A stretch of 64,000 bases of DNA from Variovorax sp. J22P240 (GTDB taxonomy: Bacteria > Pseudomonadota > Gammaproteobacteria > Burkholderiales > Burkholderiaceae_C). This document shows, one piece after another, positions 54,727 through 64,000 of this stretch; position 1 is the first letter of the stretch, and the number at the start of each line of letters is the position of its first letter. The stretch lies in the NCBI RefSeq assembly GCF_030316855.1, contig NZ_JASZYR010000004.1:186001-250000 (forward strand), given 5' to 3'. Made by a program: the position numbers and the translations under genes. Below the pieces are notes generated by a model, which saw nothing but the letters and a program-made list of their open reading frames with translations, was not told the origin of the DNA and did not search any database.

Positions 54727-54793
54727 AGAAATGGCACAGAGGAAAGCCGACCGTGGAAAAGGGCCCGCCAAACCCTCTTTCAAGAGAAAACTC

Positions 54794-55225
54794 ATGACCA
54801 AAACGTTCAGCGCCAAGCCCGCTGACGTGACGCACGAGTGGTTTGTGATTGACGCGACCGACAAGGTCCTCGGACGAGTAGCCAGCGAAGTTGCTCTCCG
54901 TTTGCGCGGCAAACACAAGGCCATTTACACGCCTCACGTCGATACCGGTGACTTCATCGTCATCATCAACGCAGCCCAGCTGCGTGTCACCGGCGCCAAG
55001 CCGCTTGACAAGGTGTACTACCGTCACTCGGGCTACCCGGGCGGCATCACGGCCACCAACTTCCGCGACATGCAAGCCAAGCATCCGGGCCGCGCCCTGG
55101 AAAAGGCCGTCAAGGGCATGCTGCCCAAGGGTCCGCTCGGCTACGCGATGATCAAGAAACTCAAGGTGTACGGTGGCGCAGAGCACCCGCATACCGCCCA
55201 ACAGCCCAAAGTGCTGGAACTGTAA
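54794..55225 (+). CDS. rplM: 50S ribosomal protein L13
   Basis: L13 is a core large-subunit protein; the 143-residue sequence has the family opening [20 protein letters not shown] and the [16 protein letters not shown]-terminus. ATG 54794 gives the normal length; the frame from 54731 would add 21 basic residues through the structured leader. It precedes rpsI by 12 bp. Confidence 0.96.
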   Translation: MTKTFSAKPADVTHEWFVIDATDKVLGRVASEVALRLRGKHKAIYTPHVDTGDFIVIINAAQLRVTGAKPLDKVYYRHSGYPGGITATNFRDMQAKHPGRALEKAVKGMLPKGPLGYAMIKKLKVYGGAEHPHTAQQPKVLEL

Positions 55226-55237
55226 GGAGCCTTGAGA

Positions 55238-55630
55238 ATGATTGGTGAATGGAACAATGGCACCGGCCGTCGCAAATCGAGCGTCGCCCGCGTGTTTCTG
55301 AAAAAAGGCACCGGCAAGATCACGGTCAACGGCAAGGACATCCAGGAGTTCTTTGGCCGCGAAACCTCGATCATGATTGCCAAGCAACCGCTTTTCTTGA
55401 CCAACAACGTCGAAACCTTCGACATCATGGTCAATGTGGCGGGTGGCGGCGAATCGGGCCAGGCAGGCGCGACGCGCCACGGCATCACCCGTGCCCTGAT
55501 CGACTACGACGCGACGCTCAAGCCGGTGTTGAGCCAGGCCGGCTTCGTGACGCGCGATGCGCGTGAAGTCGAGCGTAAGAAGGTCGGTCTGCACTCCGCA
55601 CGCCGCCGCAAGCAGTTCTCCAAGCGCTGA
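55238..55630 (+). CDS. rpsI: 30S ribosomal protein S9
   Basis: S9 (130 residues) opens [16 protein letters not shown] and ends in the basic [11 protein letters not shown] tail that reaches the P site. The ATG at 55238 follows AAGGAG. The intrinsic terminator at 55665 ends the rplM-rpsI operon. Confidence 0.97.
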   Translation: MIGEWNNGTGRRKSSVARVFLKKGTGKITVNGKDIQEFFGRETSIMIAKQPLFLTNNVETFDIMVNVAGGGESGQAGATRHGITRALIDYDATLKPVLSQAGFVTRDAREVERKKVGLHSARRRKQFSKR

Positions 55631-55664
55631 TCGCCCTTTGGGCTTATCGCTTGCACTGTCAAAG

Positions 55665-55686
55665 AACCGCCTTCGGGCGGTTTTTT
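55665..55686 (+). terminator. Intrinsic terminator of rplM-rpsI
   Basis: AACCGCC/GGCGGTT stem (55665-55671 with 55676-55682) around a TTCG tetraloop, followed by a run of T. Confidence 0.93.
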
Positions 55687-55745
55687 GTTGTTTGAAGTAG
55701 CATTGATCGATCGGCCGCACGTTCGGCCCCACAGGAGTCCCCTTC

Positions 55746-56111
55746 ATGAGCGCCGTTGCAGAAAACATCCAGACCCAGATGCCTGAGCCCATCGTCTTCA
55801 CGGACAGCGCGGCAGCCAAGGTTGCCGACCTGATCGCCGAAGAAGGCAATCCCGATCTCAAGCTGCGCGTATTCGTGCAGGGTGGCGGTTGCTCTGGCTT
55901 CCAGTACGGCTTCACGTTCGACGAAATCACGAACGAAGATGACACCACCATGACCAAGAATGGCGTGTCCTTGCTGATCGACGCCATGAGCTACCAGTAC
56001 CTGGTCGGCGCCGAGATCGACTACAAGGAAGATCTGCAAGGCGCCCAGTTCGTCATCAAGAACCCCAACGCCACCAGCACCTGTGGCTGCGGATCGAGCT
56101 TCTCGGCCTGA
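55746..56111 (+). CDS. erpA: Iron-sulfur cluster insertion protein ErpA
   Basis: ErpA is an A-type carrier that delivers Fe-S clusters to apoproteins. The 121-residue protein has the three ligand cysteines in [11 protein letters not shown] (Cys49) and TCGCGSSF (Cys113, Cys115). An AGGAG site precedes ATG 55746. It has its own terminator. Confidence 0.95.
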   Translation: MSAVAENIQTQMPEPIVFTDSAAAKVADLIAEEGNPDLKLRVFVQGGGCSGFQYGFTFDEITNEDDTTMTKNGVSLLIDAMSYQYLVGAEIDYKEDLQGAQFVIKNPNATSTCGCGSSFSA

Positions 56112-56140
56112 TGTGCTGAGTTCGTCCGCGTCCTTTCAAG

Positions 56141-56163
56141 AAGCCGCCTCCGGGCGGCTTTTT
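56141..56163 (+). terminator. Intrinsic terminator of erpA
   Basis: AAGCCGCC/GGCGGCTT (56141-56148 with 56153-56160) around TCCG, followed by T residues. Confidence 0.9.
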
Positions 56164-56186
56164 GCTGCCCGTCACCTTCCGAGTTC

Positions 56187-57605
56187 ATGACTTCATCGAG
56201 TTCACCGCGCAAGAGCCTCCTGTGGCTGGTGGCCATCGGCTTCTTCATGCAGACGCTCGATGCGACGATCATCAACACGGCGCTGCCCGCCATGGCTGCC
56301 AGCCTGGGCGAGAGCCCGTTGCGCATGCAGTCGGTGGTGGTGGCCTATTCGCTCACCATGGCGATGCTGATTCCCGCGTCTGGCTGGATCGCGGATCGCT
56401 TCGGCACGAAGCGGATCTTCTTCGCTGCCATCGTGCTGTTCGTGCTCGGATCGGTACTGTGTGCCTTGTCACGGGGCATTGGGCAGCTGGTCGCGGCGCG
56501 TGTCGTCCAGGGGATGGGCGGCGCGCTCCTGCTGCCCGTCGGGCGCCTCGCATTGCTTCGCACGGTGCCGCGGGCCGAGTTCCTGGCGGCCATGAGCTTC
56601 GTCGCGATCCCCGGGCTGATCGGGCCGCTGCTGGGTCCGACGCTGGGCGGGTGGCTGGTGCAGTACGCGTCGTGGCACTGGATCTTCCTGATCAACGTGC
56701 CGGTGGGCCTGATCGGGTGCTTCGTCACCTTGCGCGTCATGCCGGACCTGCGCGCGGATCTACTGCATCGTTTCGACGCGGTCGGATATGCGTTGCTGGC
56801 CTTGGGCATGGTGTCGATTTCTCTCGCCATCGACGGTGTCTCCGGACTTGGATTGCGCCAGGTCGGCGTCCTCGTACTGCTGGTGTTCGGCTTCGCCAGC
56901 ATCACGGCCTATTGGCTGCATGCGGTGCGTCGCCCCTATCCGCTGTTCGAGCCCGCTCTTTTCGGCATCCCGACGCTGAGCATCGGCCTGCTGGGCAATC
57001 TGTTCTCGCGCCTTGGCAGCGGCTGCATGCCTTTCCTGATCCCGTTGTTGCTCCAGGTCTCGATGAGCTACTCGCCGCTGAAGGCGGGGCTCATGATGCT
57101 GCCGATCGCGCTGGCCGGCATGGCGATGAAGCGCTTCGCCACGCCGCTGATCACGCGGTACGGCTACCGGCGGGTGCTGGTCGTCAACACCGCGCTGGTG
57201 GGACTGACGATGGCAAGCTTCGGCTTGACCACGCCCTCCCAGCCGGTGGCGCTGCACATCGTCCAGTTGCTGGTTTTCGGCGCAGTCAATTCGCTGCAGT
57301 TCACGGCCATGAACACGATCACGCTGAAGGATCTGGACGGCAGCATGGCGAGTGCCGGAAACAGCCTTCTGTCGATGGTGCAGATGCTCGCCATGAGCCT
57401 GGGAGTGGCTGCTGCGAGCGCGGTTCTCGCGGGCTACACGGGGATCTTCGGCAGCGAGACGCCGCTGGAAACGCTGCACGCGTTCGAGGCGACCTTCGCG
57501 AGCATGGGGTTGATCACGCTGGCCTCGGCGCTGATCTTCTGGCACCTGCCGCCGGAGGCGCGCGCGGTCCAGCCGGCGCAGCCGGAAGTGTCGGGTCAGG
57601 GGTGA
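56187..57605 (+). CDS. MFS exporter, DHA2 (EmrB/MdtD) type
   Basis: This 472-residue multidrug-type exporter of the 14-span DHA2 subfamily has the N-terminal LDATIINTALPAMAASLG, the GWIADRFGTKRI loop (motif A) and a GPTLGGWL motif C. It closely matches the MdtD/EmrB pattern. The substrate is unknown. Confidence 0.88.
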   Translation: MTSSSSPRKSLLWLVAIGFFMQTLDATIINTALPAMAASLGESPLRMQSVVVAYSLTMAMLIPASGWIADRFGTKRIFFAAIVLFVLGSVLCALSRGIGQLVAARVVQGMGGALLLPVGRLALLRTVPRAEFLAAMSFVAIPGLIGPLLGPTLGGWLVQYASWHWIFLINVPVGLIGCFVTLRVMPDLRADLLHRFDAVGYALLALGMVSISLAIDGVSGLGLRQVGVLVLLVFGFASITAYWLHAVRRPYPLFEPALFGIPTLSIGLLGNLFSRLGSGCMPFLIPLLLQVSMSYSPLKAGLMMLPIALAGMAMKRFATPLITRYGYRRVLVVNTALVGLTMASFGLTTPSQPVALHIVQLLVFGAVNSLQFTAMNTITLKDLDGSMASAGNSLLSMVQMLAMSLGVAAASAVLAGYTGIFGSETPLETLHAFEATFASMGLITLASALIFWHLPPEARAVQPAQPEVSGQG

Positions 57606-57641
57606 CGCGGATCGGCGTTGGCGCCGAACGAGCGGGAGCAA

Positions 57642-58754
57642 TCAGGCGGGATAGATGGCGCCGAGAACGCGCGCACCGCGCGCGCCGGTCACGCTGGCGA
57701 GGTTGCCTGCCTGGCCGAGCATGGTGCTGCGCGCCAGCCATGCAAATGCAGCGGCCTCGACCTCCTGCGGCGGCAAGCCGCGTTCGGCGGAGGAGAGCAC
57801 TTCGAGGGACGGTAGCAATGCGCGCAGGCGCGACAGGAGATGGAGGTTGAGTGCGCCGCCGCCACACACGATCAGCAACTGGCTGTCGGGCCCGTAGCGG
57901 GTCAGATGGGTCGCACAGACCTGGGCAGTCAGTTCAGTCAGGGTGGCCTGCACATCGGCGGGCTTGGCGTCCGTCGTGCCCATGTGCGAAGCCAGCCAGT
58001 TTGGGTTGAACAAGTCGCGACCGGTGCTCTTGGGCGGCGCCTTCGCGAAATACGCATCGCCGAGAAGCCGCGACAGCAGTTCCGGCAGAACCTGACCGCT
58101 GGCCGCCCATTGGCCGGCCGCGTCGAAGGGCTGGCCGATGTGCGTCTGGCACCAGTGGTCGATCAGCGCGTTACCGGGACCGCAATCGAAGCCCAGCACC
58201 GTGCCGCTGCCGGCCGGCAGCAAGCTGAGATTGGAAATGCCGCCGATGTTCAGCACTGCCACAGCCCGGTCGTCCCGTGCGAACAGCGCCCGGTGGAAGC
58301 CGGGTACCAGGGGCGCACCCTGGCCACCCGCTGCGAGATCGCGACTGCGGAAGTCCGCCACCACGGGAATGCCGGTCAGCTCGGCGAGCAGGGAAGGGTT
58401 GTTGATCTGCAGCGTGTATCCGACGTCGTCGAATTCACCAGGGCGGTGGCGCACCGTCTGTCCGTGCGCGCCGATCGCGGTCACGGTATCGCCCGAGATG
58501 CCGGCATCGGCCAGCAACTGCTTCGCCACGCGCGCATAGACCCGGGCCAGGCCGTTGCCAGCCAAGGCGGCGCGGTGCAATTCGTTGTCGCCGCCGGGCG
58601 AATTGAGCGCCATCAACTCGGCGCGCAGGCTCACTGAAAACGGCGCTGCCGCAAAGCCCTGAACCGCGATGCGTCCGTCCGAGAAATCGGCGAGCACTCC
58701 GTCGACGCCGTCCAGCGAGGTGCCCGACATGAGGCCGATGAAGAGTTCAGCCAT
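57642..58754 (-). CDS. anmK: Anhydro-N-acetylmuramic acid kinase
   Basis: AnmK phosphorylates and opens the anhydro-MurNAc released during peptidoglycan recycling. The 370-residue protein has the nucleotide-binding LMSGTSLDGVDGVLADF start and the GANGALID-like GPGNALIDHWCQ motif. It follows the M23 peptidase by 48 bp on the same strand. Confidence 0.93.
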   Translation of the reverse strand: MAELFIGLMSGTSLDGVDGVLADFSDGRIAVQGFAAAPFSVSLRAELMALNSPGGDNELHRAALAGNGLARVYARVAKQLLADAGISGDTVTAIGAHGQTVRHRPGEFDDVGYTLQINNPSLLAELTGIPVVADFRSRDLAAGGQGAPLVPGFHRALFARDDRAVAVLNIGGISNLSLLPAGSGTVLGFDCGPGNALIDHWCQTHIGQPFDAAGQWAASGQVLPELLSRLLGDAYFAKAPPKSTGRDLFNPNWLASHMGTTDAKPADVQATLTELTAQVCATHLTRYGPDSQLLIVCGGGALNLHLLSRLRALLPSLEVLSSAERGLPPQEVEAAAFAWLARSTMLGQAGNLASVTGARGARVLGAIYPA

Positions 58755-58802
58755 GGTTCGGGGAGTCGTGTGGTGGTCACCCGGGCCGCCAGGGCCCGTT
58801 GC

Positions 58803-60152
58803 TCAATCCGCGCTGGCTTGTACCACCGAGAACGCGGCCGAAAGCTCGGTGCGGGTCGCGAGGGCAAGGCGTTCGAACGCAGGGCGTGCCGCTGCGGTGA
58901 TCGGGACACCACCTTCCTGCTGAGCGATGGTCGAGGGATCGTGGTATTCGCCGTTCACCCGGAATTCGAAGTGAAGGTGGGGGCCGGTGGCCCAGCCGGA
59001 AGAACCGACGGCGCCCAGGGTCTGGCTTTGGCTGATGCTCTGGCCGGTCTTGACGTCGATGCGGCTCAGGTGCGCGTAGGCCGTTTCCTGGTTGTTGCGA
59101 TGCTTGACGATCACGATGTTGCCGTAGCCGCTTTGCGTGCCGGCAAACTCGACGGTGCCATCGCCAACGGCGCGGACGGGCGTGCCGGTGGGGGCTGCGA
59201 AGTCGATGCCGTGGTGCTGGCGCCAGCTGTTGAGGATCGGATGCAGGCGCATGGCAAAACCGCTCGATACCCGCGTGAATTCGACGGGCGAACTCAGGTA
59301 CGCGCGGCGAAGGCTGTCACCGTTGGGGCGGTAGTAACCACCTTTCTGGCCGGGCTCCTGGAACCACAGCGCCTGGTGCAGCTTGCCGTTGCTCTCGAAC
59401 TCGGCCGAGAGCACGCGGCCGCTGCGCAGCGACTGGCCGTCCGCGTCGAAGGTTTCGTAGACGACGGCAAAGCGGTCGCCCTTGCGCAGCGAGCGGAAGT
59501 CCACGTCGCCGGAGAAGACGTCCGCCAGCTGGCTGGCCACGGAATCGGGAATGCCTGCGTCATCCGTTGCCGCGAAAAGCGAGGTGCGGACGACACCGCT
59601 GGCGAGGCGGCTGCCGGGCGTTAGCGCGTCGGATTCGGTGCGGGCGGTGAAGCTGTCGCCCTTTTTCTCGACCACGAGGCGCTTGAAGCCGCCGTCGCCG
59701 TCGGGAATCCAGCGCGCGCTGAGCTTTTGCAGGGTGTTTTCCTGCGTGGCTTCCGCGGTGACTGTGCGGCCGGGGCGGCTGAGCAGGGCGGCGCGCGCTT
59801 CGGGATTTGCCCGGACGAAACCAGCGGCTGCCGGATCGGCGATGCCCAGACGCCGCAACAGCGCCTCGGCGGTGTCGCTCGAACGGGTGGTTTCGTTGCG
59901 GAACAGCGTGAAGCTGTGGGTGTCGAGCGCTTCGACCTGTTCGGCGAACGAGAGCGGCTTGACCGCTTCGAACACTTGCCTGACGGGGAGGTCGGCCGCA
60001 TCGGGGCCGAGCGAGGCGACTGCAAAGGCACCGCCACCTGCGGACAGCAGCACGGAAGCGATCGCGGCCGTGATCTGCTTCGGGTATGTCCGAAATGTGT
60101 GGGCCACGCGCGAAGCAATCAGCTCCTCGGCGGCCAGAATGCCGTTGATCAA
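58803..60152 (-). CDS. M23 metallopeptidase (LytM domain) with N-terminal anchor
   Basis: The protein of about 449 residues has an N-terminal transmembrane segment (AIASVLLSAGGGAFAVASL), an unassigned middle region with coiled-coil character and a C-terminal M23 domain. Zinc ligands are visible in HHGIDFAAPTGTPV and GPHLHFEFRVNG. It cuts peptidoglycan cross-links during growth or division. The TTG start at 60152 is chosen; a GTG at 60233 would add 27 residues with no recognisable function. Confidence 0.85.
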   Translation of the reverse strand: MINGILAAEELIASRVAHTFRTYPKQITAAIASVLLSAGGGAFAVASLGPDAADLPVRQVFEAVKPLSFAEQVEALDTHSFTLFRNETTRSSDTAEALLRRLGIADPAAAGFVRANPEARAALLSRPGRTVTAEATQENTLQKLSARWIPDGDGGFKRLVVEKKGDSFTARTESDALTPGSRLASGVVRTSLFAATDDAGIPDSVASQLADVFSGDVDFRSLRKGDRFAVVYETFDADGQSLRSGRVLSAEFESNGKLHQALWFQEPGQKGGYYRPNGDSLRRAYLSSPVEFTRVSSGFAMRLHPILNSWRQHHGIDFAAPTGTPVRAVGDGTVEFAGTQSGYGNIVIVKHRNNQETAYAHLSRIDVKTGQSISQSQTLGAVGSSGWATGPHLHFEFRVNGEYHDPSTIAQQEGGVPITAAARPAFERLALATRTELSAAFSVVQASAD

Positions 60153-60311
60153 ACTTAGAAATTCCAACTCAGGTTCTGCAGATCCGTGCTGCGAAGGCCG
60201 TGTCGAACGGTCGGCAGGACGGTGCGGGCACACAGCGCCGCTTAGAATCCGGCGCTTGAAAAGTCCGGCTGAGTATAGCTTCGGCCATACAAAATTCAGC
60301 CAAAAAGCCCA

Positions 60312-61544
60312 ATGAACCCCGGTTTTGTTACATCCACAAGTCTGTCCGAAGGTGTAGGACGAGCCCTCGAAATTTCACTCCGTGGAACCGACGAGTTGCT
60401 CCCACAGGATGAATGGGTGCGCAAGCTCCAACGATCCGAAGCGACGGGAACCCCCCTGCGCATCAAGCTGGGTCTGGATCCGACCGCGCCGGACATCCAT
60501 GTCGGGCACACGGTGGTGCTCAACAAGATGCGCCAGTTGCAGGATCTCGGGCACACCGTGATCTTCCTGATCGGCGACTTCACCACCACGATCGGTGACC
60601 CGTCGGGCCGCAACAGCACCCGGCCACCGTTGACGCGCGAGCAAATAGAGGCAAACGCCCAAACGTACTACCGCCAAGCCAGCCTGGTCCTCGACCCTTC
60701 GAAAACCGAGATTCGTTACAACTCCGAATGGAGCGACCCGCTGGGGGCCCGCGGGATGATCCAGCTGGCGGCCAAGTACACCGTGGCGCGGATGATGGAG
60801 CGCGATGACTTCAGCAAGCGCTTCAAGGCGGGCCAGTCGATCTCGGTCCACGAGTTCCTGTATCCGCTGATGCAGGGCTACGATTCGGTCGCGCTCAAGT
60901 CCGACCTCGAACTCGGCGGCACCGACCAGAAGTTCAACCTGCTCGTCGGTCGCCATCTTCAGCAGGAATACGGTCAGGAGCCGCAGTGCATACTCACTAT
61001 GCCGCTCCTGGAAGGTCTCGACGGCGTCGAGAAGATGTCGAAGAGCAAGAACAACTACATCGGCATCAGCGAGGACGCGAACACCATGTTCGCCAAGGTG
61101 CTGTCCATCTCCGACACGCTGATGTGGCGGTGGTACACCCTCCTGAGCTTCAAGTCCCTCGCCGAGATCGCAGCCCTCAAGGCCGAGATCGACGCTGGCC
61201 GCAACCCGAAGGACGCCAAAGTTGCCTTGGCCAAGGAAATCACCGCCCGCTTCCACAGTCCCGCTGCAGCCGAAGCCGCCGAGCAGGACTTCATCAACCG
61301 CAGCAAGGGAGGCGTGCCCGACGAAATCCCGGAAGTCGCCTTGTCAGGTGCCCCTCTCGGCATCGCCCAACTGCTTAAACAAGCCGGCCTAGCCCCTTCG
61401 ACCTCCGAAGGCAACCGCCTCATCGACGGGGGCGGCGTCCGCGTCGATTCCACGGTGATCAGCGACAAGGCCCTCAAGCTCCCCGCGGGCAACTACGTCG
61501 TTCAGGTCGGCAAGCGCAAATTCGCTCGAATCACGCTGACCTGA
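60312..61544 (+). CDS. tyrS: Tyrosyl-tRNA synthetase
   Basis: This 410-residue class I synthetase has the HIGH-like DIHVGHT, the [10 protein letters not shown] motif and a C-terminal S4 domain ([14 protein letters not shown]). It charges tRNA-Tyr. It diverges from the M23 peptidase and is convergent with the OmpA-family gene. Confidence 0.95.
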   Translation: MNPGFVTSTSLSEGVGRALEISLRGTDELLPQDEWVRKLQRSEATGTPLRIKLGLDPTAPDIHVGHTVVLNKMRQLQDLGHTVIFLIGDFTTTIGDPSGRNSTRPPLTREQIEANAQTYYRQASLVLDPSKTEIRYNSEWSDPLGARGMIQLAAKYTVARMMERDDFSKRFKAGQSISVHEFLYPLMQGYDSVALKSDLELGGTDQKFNLLVGRHLQQEYGQEPQCILTMPLLEGLDGVEKMSKSKNNYIGISEDANTMFAKVLSISDTLMWRWYTLLSFKSLAEIAALKAEIDAGRNPKDAKVALAKEITARFHSPAAAEAAEQDFINRSKGGVPDEIPEVALSGAPLGIAQLLKQAGLAPSTSEGNRLIDGGGVRVDSTVISDKALKLPAGNYVVQVGKRKFARITLT

Positions 61545-61578
61545 CCGAACGCGGCCGGCGAAGCCCGGCCCGTTCGCG

Positions 61579-61668
61579 GTACACCGCGGATCCGGCTCCG
61601 CCGGTGCTGCCCCCGGTCAGGGGGTAGGCGAAGCGACACGAAGTGCGCGCAGCCTGGGGGCGAGCAAC
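61579..61668 (+). repeat. Dispersed stop-proximal repeat, copy 6 (type A)
   Basis: This copy shows CCGGCTCCGCCGG, the hairpin CCCCCGGTCAGGGGG, GGCGAAGCGACACGAAGTGC and AGCCTGGGGGCGAGCAAC. It begins 2 bp beyond the stop of the minus-strand OmpA-family gene in the standard relative orientation. Confidence 0.88.
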
Positions 61669-61670
61669 AG

Positions 61671-62276
61671 TCACCTGACTTCGATGGTCACCCGTCGATT
61701 CCTCGGCTCATTGACCTCATCGGCCGTCGGGATGGCCAAGTCGCGTTCGCCGCGACCGACTGCTTCGACGCGTGCCGCCGGAAAGCCGCGCGCCACGAAG
61801 AGTTGCCGAACAAGCAACGCCCGGCTGCGCGAGAGTTCGTCGTTGCGATTGACGGCGCCGACGGTGTCCGTATGCCCGGTGACCACGATCTCGCCACCGC
61901 TGCGCGCCAGCGCCGCGGCCAGGGCCTCGCTCATCACGGCCAGCGACGCCGGTGTGAGGACGGTGCCTCCCGCCTCGAAATACAGCGTGAATCGTTGCGC
62001 CGGGGGTGGCATCAGATCAAACAGTGCCTTGTTGTCGGCCTTCACGCGTTCGGGGTCGGCCTTGTCGACGACGGGCGCGCCCCGTTTCCCCACTGCGGCA
62101 GTCGCGCGCTCGAACGGTTCCGAAAGCGTCTCTACGCCGTCTTCGGTGCTCACGATCACAGCCGACGGCTTGCCGTCGGCCTGGGGCAGCAGCACGACAC
62201 GCGTCCCGGGGGTGGAGCATGCCGAGAGCAGCGCGAGCGAGAACAGGGCGGACAGAAGCGAGAAACGACGAAGCAT
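61671..62276 (-). CDS. OmpA-family lipoprotein
   Basis: This 201-residue lipoprotein (lipobox LLSAC) has a C-terminal OmpA peptidoglycan-binding domain with TGHTDTVGAVNRND and ELSRSRALLVRQL. It anchors the outer membrane to peptidoglycan. It is translationally coupled to the FecR-domain gene (TGATG), so the two work together. ATG 62276 is preferred over a GTG one codon upstream. Confidence 0.9.
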   Translation of the reverse strand: MLRRFSLLSALFSLALLSACSTPGTRVVLLPQADGKPSAVIVSTEDGVETLSEPFERATAAVGKRGAPVVDKADPERVKADNKALFDLMPPPAQRFTLYFEAGGTVLTPASLAVMSEALAAALARSGGEIVVTGHTDTVGAVNRNDELSRSRALLVRQLFVARGFPAARVEAVGRGERDLAIPTADEVNEPRNRRVTIEVR

Positions 62277-62767
62277 CACGGCTGACCGTCCACCTGCACG
62301 ATGAAATCAGTGCCTCGAATGCCGATCACTGCGGTCTGCGTCTCGACCCGCACGGCGTCGGGATGGGTCTTGCCGATGAGGCCGGTGATCATGCGCATTG
62401 ATCCGCGTAGCAGCGATACCAGCATGCCGCCATCCTGCGTGGTCGAATCGAAATGGAATTGCTTGAGGTCCAGCCTCGAAGATGGACCCACGACCAGCGA
62501 AGTGCCGTCGCGAAGCACCATGCTCGCGCCGGAGTCGGCGCCGGTCACGATGCGGTCGATGGGCTCGACCGCATCGCCGGGCGTCGCGCCGCGCGAGGCA
62601 CCGTCGGCGCTCAGCAGTTGAACGTCGCCGCGCACGGACTTCAGGGTGCCAGCCCGAATTTCGCTGGCCGCGGGCGACGGCGCGCCGCCCGGTGCGGTCT
62701 GGGCCCACGCACACGTGTTGGCGGCAAGGAGGAAGCCGCTCAGGGTGATGGCAATGCGCTTTTTCAC
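62276..62767 (-). CDS. FecR-domain exported protein
   Basis: The 163-residue protein has a signal peptide (AITLSGFLLAANTCAWAQ) and a FecR-like domain (DRIVTGADSGASMVLRDGTS). No FecI sigma factor or TonB receptor is nearby, so the canonical iron-signalling role is unlikely. It is coupled to the OmpA lipoprotein. A GTG start at 62767 places the signal peptide at the N-terminus; the ATG at 62848 would add a long leader. Confidence 0.82.
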   Translation of the reverse strand: MKKRIAITLSGFLLAANTCAWAQTAPGGAPSPAASEIRAGTLKSVRGDVQLLSADGASRGATPGDAVEPIDRIVTGADSGASMVLRDGTSLVVGPSSRLDLKQFHFDSTTQDGGMLVSLLRGSMRMITGLIGKTHPDAVRVETQTAVIGIRGTDFIVQVDGQP

Positions 62768-62893
62768 GAATGCTTCTGGAAAGTCCTGGAATGTCAGGCA
62801 ATAGTACGCGAGAGGGGTTTCGCTGATCGAGCCACGATAATTCGCCACGATTGTTCAGCCTTCCTTGAAGTCATTTCTCTCTTCGACCTTGAT

Positions 62894-63814
62894 TTGAATC
62901 TCGCCGCACTGAGCCCCAGGCAGTTGCTCCGCGTCTCGATCGCAGTCGCGATCATCACCATTGTGCTCAAGGGCGCGGCCGGGTATATCACCAATTCCAT
63001 GGGTCTGATCTCGGACGCCATGGAATCGTTCGTGAACCTCGCGAGCGCGACCTTCGCATTGGCGATGGTCACGGTCGCCGCGAGGCCGGCCGATGAAGAC
63101 CATCCTTACGGCCATCACAAGGCCGAATACTTCTCTTCGGGTTTCGAGGGGATCCTCATCATCGGCGCGGCCATTGCCATCTTGTGGGTGGCCGTCGCGC
63201 GGCTGTTGTCGCCACAGCCGCTCGAGCAGCTCGGGTGGGGCCTGGCCCTGTCCATCCTCAGTTCGGGCTTCAACGGTGCGCTCGCCTTCGTGCTGTTTCG
63301 CGCCGCTCGCGTCCATCGTTCCATCGCGCTGGAGGCGGATGCGCGTCATCTGCTGACCGACGTCTGGACGTCCGCCGCAGTCGTGATCGGCATCGTGGCG
63401 GCCGGGTTGACCGGCTGGCTCTGGCTCGACCCGCTGCTTGCCATCGGCGTGGCGCTGAACATCGTGCGCGAAGGCGTGAAGCTGGTCTGGCGTTCGTCGC
63501 AGGGCCTGATGGACGAAGCGCTCGATCCCGAATCCCTTGCAGTGCTGGATACGACGCTGAAGCGCTTCGCGGCGAGCGTGCCCGAAGGCGCGGAGCTGCG
63601 TTTCGACGACATCGTCACGCGCCGTGCCGGCCAGCGTCGCTTTGCCGATCTGCACATGCATGCGCCAGGCACATGGTCGCTCGAGCGTGCAGCTGGCTTG
63701 CGCGATGCGCTCGAGCAGGCGCTGATGGATGCGGTGCCCGGCCTGCGCGTGACCATCCAGTTGCTGCCGCTGAGCATGGAAGCACGCGCGACGCAGAAGG
63801 AATACATGGCATGA
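62894..63814 (+). CDS. Cation diffusion facilitator transporter
   Basis: This 306-residue CDF-family exporter has six hydrophobic spans and the metal-site residues in [22 protein letters not shown] helix ([19 protein letters not shown]) and a HYG-like [14 protein letters not shown]-terminal cytoplasmic domain follows. It exports Zn, Co, Fe or Mn. No ATG fits; TTG 62894 is the best start. Its stop overlaps the dtd start by 4 bp. Confidence 0.85.
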   Translation: MNLAALSPRQLLRVSIAVAIITIVLKGAAGYITNSMGLISDAMESFVNLASATFALAMVTVAARPADEDHPYGHHKAEYFSSGFEGILIIGAAIAILWVAVARLLSPQPLEQLGWGLALSILSSGFNGALAFVLFRAARVHRSIALEADARHLLTDVWTSAAVVIGIVAAGLTGWLWLDPLLAIGVALNIVREGVKLVWRSSQGLMDEALDPESLAVLDTTLKRFAASVPEGAELRFDDIVTRRAGQRRFADLHMHAPGTWSLERAAGLRDALEQALMDAVPGLRVTIQLLPLSMEARATQKEYMA

Positions 63815-64000
63815 AGGCATTGCTTCAGCGCGTGACCAATGCAAGGGTCGATATCGCGGGTCGCACTGTCGGCGCGATCGATGCGGGGCTGCTGGTGCTG
63901 CTGTGTGCCGAGCGCGGCGACACCGACGCGCTGGCCGATCGCATGCTCGCGAAGATCCTGAAGTTGCGGATCTTCTCGGACGAGGGCGGCAAGATGAACC
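63811..64000 (+). CDS. dtd: D-aminoacyl-tRNA deacylase (partial)
   Basis: DTD removes D-amino acids mischarged onto tRNA. The visible 63 residues begin [17 protein letters not shown] and run to [13 protein letters not shown] at the window edge, matching the DTD N-terminal half. It is translationally coupled to the CDF gene (ATGA). Confidence 0.92.
   Translation, partial: MKALLQRVTNARVDIAGRTVGAIDAGLLVLLCAERGDTDALADRMLAKILKLRIFSDEGGKMN

Noticed and set aside
54731..54793. Upstream ATG in frame with rplM
   Set aside because: It adds 21 basic residues not present in L13 and lies within the structured leader.

Overview
The window looks like a chromosomal segment of a high-GC betaproteobacterium of the Comamonadaceae, most likely Variovorax or a close relative. 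This is inferred from gene content and order (SAH-riboswitch ahcY with tlyA and metF, rplM-rpsI-erpA, a Bug-family binding protein, a DUF4148 protein, gltIJKL), from the strong G/C third-position bias and from non-ATG starts. No database search was run. Genes are densely packed; no gene-free gap exceeds about 235 bp. I saw no tRNA or rRNA gene, CRISPR array, transposase, prophage gene or replication origin.

Layout. 1-6041: surface-polysaccharide genes (Wzt/Wzm-type ABC exporter, ManC, two GT2 glycosyltransferases, a WecA/MraY-like GT4). 6084-11267: argB, galE, slmA, two small secreted proteins (DUF2501, DUF4148) and an orphan TAXI-type binding protein with membrane anchors at both ends. 11467-20577: a sugar-acid catabolic island. 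Its minus-strand operon (GntR, DctP, DctQ, DctM, UxaA-family dehydratase, Ldh-family dehydrogenase) faces a plus-strand operon (two SDRs and an FAH-family hydrolase) across a shared operator region. 20744-30540: a TetR gene followed by an acyl-CoA degradation operon (acyl-CoA dehydrogenase, DUF2147, HAD/ECH fusion, thiolase, thioesterase, SDR-like protein, HCCA-isomerase-like protein, enoyl-CoA hydratase).

30568-35017: a LysR gene divergent from a Bug binding protein, a lone GAF protein and a gamma-glutamyltransferase-family hydrolase. 35026-40971: a thioesterase, an Atm1-type ABC exporter, a D-2-hydroxyacid dehydrogenase, an amidase and a divergent LysR. 41169-44316: gltIJKL with a hairpin between gltI and gltJ. 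44458-49663: GNAT, slyX, a DUF4399 protein, HAD phosphatase, prfC and a secreted protein. 49755-53626: promoter, SAH riboswitch, ahcY-tlyA-metF and rlpA. 53635-57605: rlmJ, rplM-rpsI, erpA and an MFS exporter. 57642-64000: anmK, an M23 peptidase, tyrS, an OmpA/FecR pair, a CDF transporter and the start of dtd.

The most unusual signal is a family of six dispersed repeats of about 80-100 bp in two related subtypes. Five of the six begin within about 10 bp after a stop codon, always in the same orientation relative to the gene they follow. They contain two GC-rich hairpins and look like a mobile or domesticated 3'-UTR element. Other notable points are the SAH riboswitch with a possible competing hairpin, the UxaA/SDR/FAH sugar-acid pathway with its GntR operator, and an SDR paralogue that lacks the catalytic tyrosine.
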